From Sphagnum compactum (taxonomy: Eukaryota; Bryophyta; Sphagnopsida; Sphagnales): a stretch of 64,000 nt of DNA. The notes beneath the pieces were generated by a model. That model was not told where the DNA came from, did no database searches, and worked only from the letters and a program-made list of their open reading frames with translations. Both the position numbers and the translations under genes were made by a program. The first letter of the stretch is position 1; each line of letters begins with the position of its first letter. Of the stretch, positions 23,317 to 33,480 are shown piece by piece. The DNA lies in contig OZ234503.1 in the NCBI GenBank assembly GCA_965153455.1, positions 14,575,118 through 14,639,117 on the forward strand. The letters run 5' to 3'.

Positions 23317-23331
23317 GGCTTCAAATTATTT
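23317..23331. repeat. Right target-site duplication of the LINE insertion
   Basis: GGCTTCAAATTATTT, identical to 21,969-21,983. Confidence 0.85.
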
Positions 23332-26025
23332 GGAAGACTCTGGAACCAGAGAGTTTGTAAAATCTAGAAAATCATTTGCACCAAAGGTTTTATGAAATAG
23401 AAATAAAACTACAAACTTCCAAACTGAAGGTTCCTTTCAAAATCAAAGAACCAAACAACACTGCAATGTACCCCAAACTGGGGCTACTTACTGGGCACTA
23501 GTTTTGGAAGAACTTGGGACAGAATAAAAAGTCAGGATAGAGACAGTAGTAAGTACAGCATAAAACACTTTTTACAACTGGGACAAAAAGCCTACTTTTC
23601 ACCTAAATTGGTCCTTGTAAGTATGAGTTTCACCTCCAGTTTTGGATTTGCATTACCTCTTCTGCCTTTTAAACCATCATCCAATTGTGCTCACGTTTCA
23701 CATGCATGCAACTTGACCATGAAATAGGGGGTTCCAGGTCAAACTCAGGGCCCAAAGACAGGATGACTTTTTAAATAACTTTAATTAATTGTGTGCTGCC
23801 TATTGCTCTTTGAATTAGAGTCTAGACCAGTGTTTTCTTTTCTGGGCAAAGTTTCCAACTCAAAAATTAAAAAGGAATGTCAAAATTGTCTCGTTTATTG
23901 AAAAGTTTGTTATAGTTTAGAAGATTTTTTTGAAGGGGCGTTATTACAAAATGTGGGTGCAATTTAGTAATCCCTGTTCATTAGACTAGTGAATTCATTG
24001 TATTCCCGTTAGGTCCTGTTCATTGGGACCAATGAATTTACTCAAAATTCAGTGAAATCATTTGACATACATAAACACCTTTTGTTCTAGGAGATATTTT
24101 GCCATATTTTGACACATTCTTTTAATTTTGAGGTGGCTTTTGGTCAATTTTCCACAATTCCAACAGTTTTATACATTTGCCAATTGCTGTTAAAACCTGT
24201 TTGGATGATAACCAATGATGAAATGTTACATCAGAAAACTGAAAGAAAAACAGACTGAAATAGTAGATGACATTACTTCTGGGCCATGGGGATAATCAAT
24301 CATCTCATAGAAAAAAAATGGACAGAGAAACTAATGAGGCGTAATTAGCCCACCTCCAAATTAGCGCAAACATAATGAAAAGTCTTTTCCATCAGTGTCA
24401 AACAAGCCATAAGGTTCCTTTTTTGATTAAGTGAAATACTGAAATTCAAATAACAATAATTTATTTTCTTCTATTCACCACAATTGGCACCCTTTTACCC
24501 TTTTACATGCTTGAGACTTTGAACAACTACTAACATAAGAGATGCTAATTAATTATTAGCTTGTTTGAACCTTTGAACCAGGAAACTTTGAGTGAATTTT
24601 CTCTTTCACTCTTAACTACAATAGCACTCTTAGGCCTCCTTCAGCTACTTAATCTTTTGACCTAATATAATTTGCAATAGATATATAATAATAGAGGTAA
24701 TGATATTTGCAACTAGCTGTCATCAATCTACCTATTAAGAAAGGTAGTTTTGATGGATCCCCACCGAACTTAATTAAAGAAAAAGCATCAATCCCAAGCG
24801 GGAACAAAAGGAGAGGAACAACATCCAAAAGCAAACAACAAGGACCCAAAAAGAGCAACCTATAAATCCCAAGGTAGTTTGTTTTGTTTATTTTGCTTCA
24901 CATTGAGATCTTCCAAACCATGGCACCCTCTATTGCACAATTGGTACTGTTGGAAAGCCTTCAATGAGTCCAGGTGCAAAGAGGCGGCTTTGTAATGTTC
25001 AGACCTTTGGTGTAAGAAATATTGAGTATTGAACAATTTTTTTATTAAAAATTCAGCAAATTCATACCTGCATATGTTCCTCATTGGGTTTCAAAGGGTA
25101 TTGCAGGTTTGAAAGGTCTTCCCAATTAGGGCATAACAATCTAACCAAGTTAAAAGCTAATAATGTATATCCCTTACCCATGGGTTTGGATCTTTCATAT
25201 CAATGTTTGGAACCAGGTTAAATCTCAGTACCAAACCAACACTAATCTTTACTAGCTTGTTAAGTTTGGTATTCATGTACCATGATCAAGTTGCAAGAGA
25301 CTGGGAGGCACCAGGGTTTAGGGTTAAAGGTTTAGAGAAGGGGATGGAGGGATTTAATAAATTTGAGACCCCAATGAAGTATTGTGGCATCGCCTATCTC
25401 TTTTTCGCCCTCCATTTAGTTCGGGAAAGCTTCAACATTAGTCAATTGTTTATAAGCCTCCTTCCCCAGGAGCAAGTTCCTTTGATCAACAATTTTGGCC
25501 GAGAGATGGATAGACTTTCAGCCCTTGAGATCCAACTTGGGAAGGAATTATGGGTGTCTCACACTTGACCTTGGCAGGAGTGTGCCACTTGCTCACTCAA
25601 CTGCTCCAAATGTAGTTCCTCAAAAAGCTCCAAATCTAATTACATGCATGTCAGATGGAGCTCTAACCCACATCGCCATAAACTGCACTAAAGCTAAATT
25701 AACTGTGACCATTTAGAGAACTCCAGCTTGTTCAGGGAATACAGGTTGCAAATGATCAAAGACATGCCACATGCCATCATTCATTAACAGCATAAAGAAC
25801 TGAAGCTAAGAACTCTGGTGGTTACTGGAGCTTAATCTGTGTATCAATGCTCTGTGAAGAGAAAAAGGTGAACAACTTCCTAATGAATCTAACAGAATTT
25901 AACTAAGTCATGAGGCTTGTCAAGTTGATGCATCTGGAGACTTATTTCCTCTGTCTATGGATTTAATGGAGCTTATTCGATACAAGTAATGTTGCAGCAG
26001 GGCAGTCATCAAAGAAGACTGCAAG
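23332..26025. other. Intergenic region between LINE insertion and MTPC1
   Basis: Holds one copy of a dispersed repeat (24,866-25,075, listed). A 121-codon plus-strand frame at 25,203-25,568 has no recognisable domain and no sign of splicing or conservation. The segment just below 26,026 is presumably the 3' UTR of MTPC1. Confidence 0.45.
24866..25075 (+). repeat. Dispersed repeat family E, copy 1
   Basis: Shares GTTTGTTTTGTTT, TTGAGATCT.CCAAACCAT, GTTGGAAAGCCTTCAATGAG, GGCTTTGTAATGTT and ATTGAACAATTTT with 47,223-47,455, and more loosely with 47,486-47,610, in the same orientation. Confidence 0.65.
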
Positions 26026-29000
26026 CTATTGACTCAAACTTAATTGCACCTGTACAGTTGTAATATCAGGCACATTTTTTAGGAGGACATGTTCCACATC
26101 CTTAGCATGCTCCATTGCATCTCTGTATCGTATCAAAACCAAGACACAAAATTTAATCAAAACTATGTCTGTGTTCTCCAGGAAAAAAGATGTAAGTGAA
26201 CCAAAAAGTTGTGTAGTTTCTTTCAGAAGGGTGCTTACCGGATTGCAAGCTTATTGTCCAAAGTGACCCCAAGCTCCACAACAACTTTTCCTTGCAAAAA
26301 GTGGCATGTTACATGTCTCACTCCCACTGTCTGCAATCCACATGTCAAACACCCAATTTGCAGATCAACAAATAGTGCATAAAGGATGCAGCTGAGTAAC
26401 TTGGTGACTGACCAATTCTCACAATCAGGTCAGCAGTTTTTGCTCCCTGCACTATTGACATGCACAAATTCAAAAATTGCACTCTCTGCATATTTATCTC
26501 AACTCATGACGCTTATCTACAATAAAGATGTTGCTCTGTTCAAGCATATCAAACAGTAATCACTGTGCAGGCATCAGAGGAGAAATATATATTACTGTGA
26601 ATTGGCAGAATCCAGAGAGGCAATTAATGATAAATGTATCTCAGGTTTGCAACCTGGAAAACATATGAAAATTTGCTCACCTCTTTGAAGTTGGCATCAA
26701 GCACAGAACGAACAACTTGCTCCACTTGAGACTGCTGCAAAGAATCAAATTCCTCCCTGAATATATGCTGTTCCCTTTGTCTTGATGTTGAATCGCTTGG
26801 CTGCAAAAGGTCAGACTTTGAACCTGTCTCAGTTAGATCACTTTTCAGCTCTATATGATTATCTTTCTTTTCATCTGTGACCCTGCTCTGGTGGTGATGA
26901 TGATGATGATCTTCATCCTGATGATGAGGAGATCCACCTTCAGTCTTGTATTCCTGCTGAGAAAAATCATTACTTGGCAGCCATCCATCTGCTGGATCTG
27001 CATTAATACCCACAAGTAAAACTGTTCACAAAAGCAAACTCTCCTTAGAAGAGATATCTTTCATAAGAATAGAGAAATCTCCATTCTCACGATGAAGACG
27101 AAACAGCAAGGCTAACACTTCCTCAGGAAGCCACAGAAAGAACCAAACAAGGGGAGACAAAAAACAAAACAAAAAATGAAAAACACACACCGGTATGAAC
27201 AAAAGTGCCAGTCTCACACCTGTTCAGGGACCATCAACAGTAGTATGTATGATAGTGACTTAACTATCACAACTTCCCCACTGACTTCATCAGCTCCCTA
27301 CAGTGGGTAAAGGCCGGTGACAAGCACCATCCTGCGAACTGAGTTTCTGCTGCAATTCCGGAAGCAACGGGAAGACTCAGCCATACTACTGGCTAGCAAC
27401 AGACCCCACAACAAAGACCAGACAAAGAAACAAAGAAAGACAGAAAGGGAAAAGAACAGGGAAAGACTAAGAACAAGTGGGCTTACAGGAAGCTCCCCAC
27501 TTACAAGACCCGAAGCAAAACCATTCTGAAACTGCCAAAAGCGGAAATTCCAAACAGGAATTTTGGAGAGAACCAACTTTCATTTTGCCTTCCTATATTT
27601 CAGGAAAATCTGTGTCAAATACCTTGAAGTTCAACCAGACCATTCATTTGCATTTCAACTGGAAGTGTAAGCTTGACATCAACATACATTTCTCTTCAAT
27701 CAAAAGTCTACCATTGACACATTCCTTTCTTTCAACAAAAGTATTGAACTTGAATCCAAAGCAGGAAGGATAGGGAACTGATGAAACAAGGAGTTGAGTA
27801 ACTACCAATATGGATAAAACTTTCAGTCACATTTGGATGCCGCTTGTGCACCTGCTGACGCACTGCGTCTCCAATATTATGCGCTGCACTCACACTAAGC
27901 CATGGATCCACCTGCATGCAAATATTGGCATCTCCACCTGTTAGCCATGCACCACCCATGAATTGAGAACATAACAATAATTCTTAAATCTGCAGAATGA
28001 CAGGGTCTGCATCCATAGATCCTTTGGGACTGGAAGTGGCACTGAAGGAACTAAGTCAAAGAAGCATACTGCAGATACTCATGCCTTTGGGTGGAGCTGC
28101 CTGATAGATTATGGGTTCAGCTACCATTACCACCTCTATTTGAATACATCCATAACAATACTAGAACTCAAACTATGTCCAGACTGTAACTCACAGAGAG
28201 TACCTCAATGTGCACATCAAGGTGAATGGTAGACCCCATCCTGCGACCCCTCAATTCATGAACTCCCTGCACATTGACTTCATGCATTAATGACACGAAC
28301 ACACGAACTAATCCAAACCCTTGAAAACACATGTGGTTAATGGCTTCAGAGCACCTCCTACTTTCTGTAGCAACTATGTATACTGGACCCTATCAATGTG
28401 CCATGCATTCAGCGACATGTCAGTTGAACAACTGGTGCCGGATCTGGTTGTATACCTCCACACCTTGCACCTCCAACACACTCTGACGAACAGGTCCAAG
28501 CACTGACTCTGGTAAACCCCTGTCCATGAGTTCCTGCAAGCTAGACAAATCAAGACCTTTTGTTCATGAGAAATATAGAAAACTTGCAATGAAGAAAGAT
28601 CTCAGGAGTGCAAGCTTATGGAAAAAGTGTTACAAGAGATGCCTTCTGGAAATTGAACTGCAGACTACCAAGGTGCTGCACCAAATAGGGATTTTTTCAA
28701 CACTCTTACAACATATGATGGTCAAATGAAAGAGGGAAAATACCTCTGATAGCCACTTTCAAGACCTGCTTTGATGATCATGCCTGACACGATCAGAGCT
28801 GCTGCTGGGTCCAATAATGGCAACCCCAAAACTGCCCCACCTACATTGCATGGAAATGCACACGGTATTGTTACATCCATGGAACACAAATTCTGAAACA
28901 AATAGATCAATGCATAAAGGACTAAGATTGGAAAGATGCAGTAGGGTCAGTAGTGATACAGTCAGGGAAAGGAAAAGGACAATAATGTCTACTGCAGGCT

Positions 29001-31442
29001 TGAAGGAATTGAAGATCTAAACGAAGCAACATTGCCAACCTGTAAACGGTTCAATCTGTGACTGCGTGCAAAGAAAGTAAAAAACATTTGCTACTGTGTC
29101 TGCTTGCACAGACTATACATAAGTTCTTACAGAAAGAATACTCTAGTCAAGCAGCAGGCTAGTTAGTGGAAAAGCATGAAGAATCCACGCCTTACCAACA
29201 CCAATGAGTGCAACAACAGAAGATATAGCATCACTCCGGTGGTGCCAAGCATTTGCCTGGAGCAAAGCACTCCCTTGTTTCTCTCCTACTGCCTTGGTGA
29301 CCCAAAATAACCTGCCACAACACACAGGGAAACATGCAGCTTCTTTGATTAAGAACACCTCGCTTTCACACCATACAAAACCAAACACCAAAGTCAAGTT
29401 GGAAGAACACAGTGAGAATGTGTGGCTTGCGACATGTAATTGAGCTACCTGAACCAAGTCTCACATACCCCTCTTTCACACCAATGGAGACAACAGCAGC
29501 ACTAAGTGCCACTTCTGGATGCTCCATGTCTATACCATGATGGTGATGCCCTGCACCCTGATGCTCATGACCATGTCCAAGGCTCTGCACATGCTCCTTT
29601 ACATTATCCACTGTTGTTTGCACAACTGAATCCAAGTGGATGGAAGCCATTGCTGGTAATAGTGCCTGCACTACACATATTGTTGAATGTTTTAAGACTA
29701 AAGATACAAAATACACTTGAGTATCTCAGCATACAAGTGAACTTATGCCAATCCTGAACACATCATAATTACTTTCTCAGGAACCTTTCTCAGGAAAGGC
29801 TCCTGAGTTCAGCAAAATAGTATGCAAACATGCCTGTATAGTTTCAATGGCATGCCATGCAATTCCACCACCAGTCACCAACAGCAAACTTGAGATGGCC
29901 AAAGCTCCCATTGTCTCAATTTTTCCATGCCCTGCACAATAGTGCTATGCTGAGTGTGGCTGCTTGTTATGTAAGCAGATGTTCCAAATGAAAACCAACA
30001 AGATTCCAACTTCTTTATGCAACAAGATGCCTGATAAATGATATTCTCAGGAAAATGTCACCAATAGTTGCCTGCAAAGCATACACTAAATGCACATGGG
30101 GGAGAAACAGTATGGGGAGAAGAAGGTGGTACCATAAGGGTGCTCCTTGTCTTTTGGAGCTCTTGCTGCTTTGGACGTCCACAGTGCAACACTACTCAAC
30201 ACCTGCATGACCACTCTTTTGTCCAATTAGACTTGATGATGAAGAAACACTGCATGTGCTTGAGGTTTCTATAATTTTTGTGATTGCCCCAATACAGAAA
30301 ATCACACATCCGCATTCACCTCCAGACACGAATACAAGATTCTCAAAACTGGACAAATCCATGTTGTCTATAATCCCCAGGGAGCTTGTCCATGTCCATA
30401 ACTCAACACGAAATAAAACTGAGCAGTCACATGACAAATGACTCCTATGCAGCAAAATCTCTGATGCACACAGATGTGGATCTAACAAACTATGTTGACA
30501 AGAACATGGTCAACTGATCTTGGCATTGGAATTTTCAGATGCAGCATCAAGATGAAAGAGAAATGGGTACAATTGGAAGGGAACTATTTTTTTGCAAGTG
30601 TTCACCACAAAACATTATCAAAGAAAGATTGAAAGATCTCGTGGTGGTGAGGCTATGCAAGATGTCAATTAGGGTTGTTGCCGCTGGAGAAATCATGAGG
30701 ATGTATCAATTCTTCTACCAGGGTTTTACAAGAACAAGAGTAGAAACAAAAGATAAGGGAAACACACAATGTCAGAGAGTGAATGTGCTGCATCAGCAAT
30801 GATGGCTTTACTGCCGGAAACATAGCCCGCAGTCCCTTTGCCAATTGTGAGCAATATATCACCCCATAAGCCGAGCTTCAGCACTCTCTCACCAGCTTCA
30901 CCAGCCTTCTCGTCTGCCTCATGACTGTGCTCATGCGCTGCATGTCCAATGTGAGTCCGTGCACCCTGCTGCATGGTAATAGGCAACCTTCCAATCTTGC
31001 TCCTTGCCATTGCTGTCTGCAGACAAGTATGAGTGTGCAACTCTCTTGCTGTGAGTAGAAATTGCTGCCTCTGCCTCCTCCCTCCAGCAACATGATACTT
31101 CTTCCTCCTTTCATCATCCTCATCACCACTTTTGATGTGCACTCCAAGTCCCTCACTTCCTAGATGGAGCCCGATTGTCTTCTTGCAGTCCTGTGAAGGA
31201 GAGACAAACCTCTCACGTGCACTTGCTTCCTGAGAAACAATCCAAGCTCTCCTTTTCTCTTGATTCCATTCTGTGTCTTCTTCTTCTTCTTCAGTCCTTG
31301 AACACAACGGATCAAGAACACGGATCTCCAGGCTTCCATACCTCCATGTGTGTGAATGTTGTAATCCTCCTGGTGCTGCTGTTGCTCTTACACTACTGAG
31401 TCCCAGTCGTGCACGAAGCAACTGCCTTAAGAGCCGCGGCAT
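26026..31442 (-). CDS. MTPC1: Cation diffusion facilitator, MTPC1/MTP6-like
   Basis: Divalent-metal/H+ antiporter of the CDF family. Thirteen exons: 30768-31442, 30133-30202, 29834-29931, 29469-29665, 29196-29311, 28744-28840, 28456-28540, 28204-28266, 27806-27911, 26681-26997, 26413-26446 (34 nt), 26239-26326, 26026-26122. Phases close to 680 aa. CDF metal sites are ADAAHSLSD (H220, D224; TM2) and NAWHHRSDAISS (H370, D374; TM5), i.e. HxxxD in both. KDKEHPYGHGKIETMGAL and LDPAAALIVSGMIIKAGL are typical of the MTPC1 (MTP6) branch, which groups with the Fe/Zn-CDFs. His-rich segments lie at 312-330 and 527-539. The Arg-rich, acid-poor N-terminus (MPRLLRQLLRARLGLSS) looks like an organelle presequence, consistent with mitochondrial MTP6-type carriers. 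It is about 200 aa longer than Arabidopsis MTPC1 because of a long N-terminus and a loop in exon 10. Intron 3 uses a GC donor. The 5' ATG is chosen as the first in frame after an upstream stop near 31,497. Confidence 0.9.
29814..29833 (-). other. GC-type 5' splice site, MTPC1 intron 3
   Basis: Exon 3 ends CAG and the intron begins GCATGT (minus strand, boundary between 29,834 and 29,833). Using the nearest GT, five bases further, breaks the frame with either possible acceptor, whereas CAG|GCATGT keeps the conserved reading GGGIAWHAIETIQ into ALLPAMAS. Confidence 0.75.
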
Positions 31443-31984
31443 TGGCAGGCCTGTGGACAGTCGACCTCGCACTCGATAACCTACCTTAGATCCCTTTCAA
31501 GCTAGCAGTAAACCCCAGAAAACTCTGCTGCATTCGATGCATGGCCGTGTCTTCCTTCCTTCTTCTTCAAACAGAGGACAATGAATCTCCATGGCTTGCT
31601 CAACAATTCAACCAGGTTGTTACAAAGAAAGGCAAAAGCGTGGAGAATTCCTGCGGCACAGGAGGAGACTCACCGCTGATGCTCAAGTTCTCCTTCCATA
31701 ACCTCCGACTCAATATTCATAACTCCCACGAGAAAACACTTCGTGAAAATGCAGATCCAAGGGCTTGCTGGCTAGTTTCTTGTGAAATATATTTGGTGGT
31801 GAGTGTTTTGCTTGCTTGCCTTGCTTGCTCAATTGATTGATTGATTGCTGCAGCTCTTTGTCATGAATCCTGAGCAATTCTGCGACTCCAATTCCTGCTG
31901 TTTAGGACGATGGTGGTGTAAAACACTAAACCCTAATTCACATTTTGCTGCCGATCCTTCTCGCGTCAGGACCTTGATCGCATG

Positions 31985-32157
31985 GAAGCAGATCCAGTTT
32001 CCTTGACAAAGTTCTGTTCCTCCGCGATGCACGATCCGTAACAATCAGGTCCTCTTTCCGTGACAAGCTTCTGTTCTGCCATGTACGATCCGTGACAATC
32101 ACATCCTGTCTCCGTGACAAACTTCTGTTCCGCAATGCACGATCCGTGACTGTCTTT
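31985..32157. repeat. 54-bp minisatellite, about three units
   Basis: ACGATCCGT recurs at 32,031, 32,085 and 32,139, exactly 54 bp apart, with TTCTGTTC and CCGTGACAA between. Because 54 is a multiple of three, the minus strand is open through the array with an 18-residue period (NRSLSR..D.IVTDR), and two further minus frames are also open. Confidence 0.85.
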
Positions 32158-32394
32158 GGATCTGTGGTACAATACGTGGCCGTCTTCTTCTACAACCATC
32201 TGTCAGCGATTCCAACTCCTCTGTGTATGCGTGTGTGTGTATCTCTCTTTTTCACACACACACACTGCGAAAACTTCTTTCCAACTTTCGATCTGCTCAG
32301 CCTGTCAGATGTGGAAGCAAGAAGAGAACAACATCAGAGCCAAAGACAAAAAACCTTTTACATCAGCTACAGCTTACTACTCTTATCTTGGAAG

Positions 32395-32875
32395 AAGAGC
32401 ATCATATTCCAGAGCAGAGGTTTTCTTGAACCAGAAGTTTACTTGGTTGCAACAGCAATTTCTTCTGAACACCATATTCCAAAGCAGAAGTTTACTTGGT
32501 TGCAACAGCCATTTCTTCTGAACACCATATTCCAAAGCAGAAGTTTGCTTGGTTGCAACAGCGATTTCTTCTGAACACCATATTCCCAAGCAGAAGTTTT
32601 CTTGATTGCACCAGCGATTTCTTCTGAACACCATATTCCTAAGCAGAAGTTTTCTTGGTTGCAACAGCAGTTGCTTTCAAATATCATATTCCAAAGCAGA
32701 AGTTTTCTTAGTTGTAGCAACAATTGCTTCCAAACATCATACCCAAGCAGATACTAACTTGCTTCCAAGCAGCATAGAAAAATTCTTTTGTTGTAACAAC
32801 AAATCTCTTCTGAGCATCATAATCCAAAGCAGAAGTTTTCTTTGTTGCAACAACAAATTGCTTAGAATACACTTT
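32395..32875. repeat. 53-bp minisatellite, about eight to nine units
   Basis: TCTTCTGAACACCATATTCC begins at 32,461, 32,514, 32,567 and 32,620 (exact 53-bp spacing), with CAAGCAGAAGTTT and TTGGTTGCAACAGC in each unit. Flanking units are diverged and the array fades out toward 32,875. Because 53 is not a multiple of three, the open frames across it shift from unit to unit and are not coding. Confidence 0.9.
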
Positions 32876-33480
32876 TGTTGCATAAGTGGAAGCTGCAGAA
32901 AAAGTGATGACGAAGAAAAAGGCTCTGGAGTATTTCTAGTTGCAGCTTTACATCTGAAGCTGTTTGTCCCTCATGCTTACTTACAATTCCAGTGAGTTCC
33001 ATCTGCAGCTAGCTGCCTGCAACATTTGGAGAAGAGAAGCAAATCTCATAATATTCTCATGCTCTTCACATTATTGCACCAGAAAAAGTGACCAGCAGCT
33101 GTAGTAGTTCATTCACAATGCTGGAGTTTTGAATGCCCACTCGAGATCACAGGTACTCTTGCACAACATGGTGTATGGTATGCAACACCATGGTAGACCA
33201 TGTTGTGTGAAGTGTCATACTGAGGATGAAAGAACATACTATTATAGTGGCAGCACCTTGTACTCAATTTTGCACAACGATGCAGAAAAACCACAGAACA
33301 CTGGCAGATTCCAGAGGTACATGAGACCAAAGAGCAACAGAAAAATGGCAGCAGAGTCCTACACTGAAGTTTCCCAGGAGCTCCACTTTTTTTCTCGAGA
33401 GCAGTGACAATGCCAATCAGGAGGCCAGGGTTCAGATTTGTCTTGCTGCTGCTGTGCTCAGGTCATGCTTAGAGGAACAC

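Larger units (their letters stand above)
31443..33480. other. Interval between MTPC1 and mitochondrial SHMT
   Basis: Contains the presumed MTPC1 promoter and 5' UTR and two minisatellites listed separately. Around 33,163-33,210 is an imperfect palindrome, ACAACATGGT...ACCATGTTGT, able to form a hairpin. No additional gene recognised. Confidence 0.5.

Noticed and set aside
25203-25568. 121-codon plus-strand frame
   Set aside because: No recognisable family, motifs or neighbours; could be chance in intergenic DNA.
31440-31472. Start of MTPC1 ten codons upstream
   Set aside because: That codon is GTG; the first ATG in the open frame is at 31,442-31,440 and gives a good presequence.
31938-32199. 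18-residue repeat protein on the minus strand
   Set aside because: Open frames exist in three phases because the repeat unit is 54 bp; no start context or exon linking it to MTPC1 was found, so kept only as a minisatellite.
32383-32723. Minus-strand frames of about 94 codons with NMVFRRN-type repeats
   Set aside because: Translation of the 53-bp minisatellite, with the frame changing between units.
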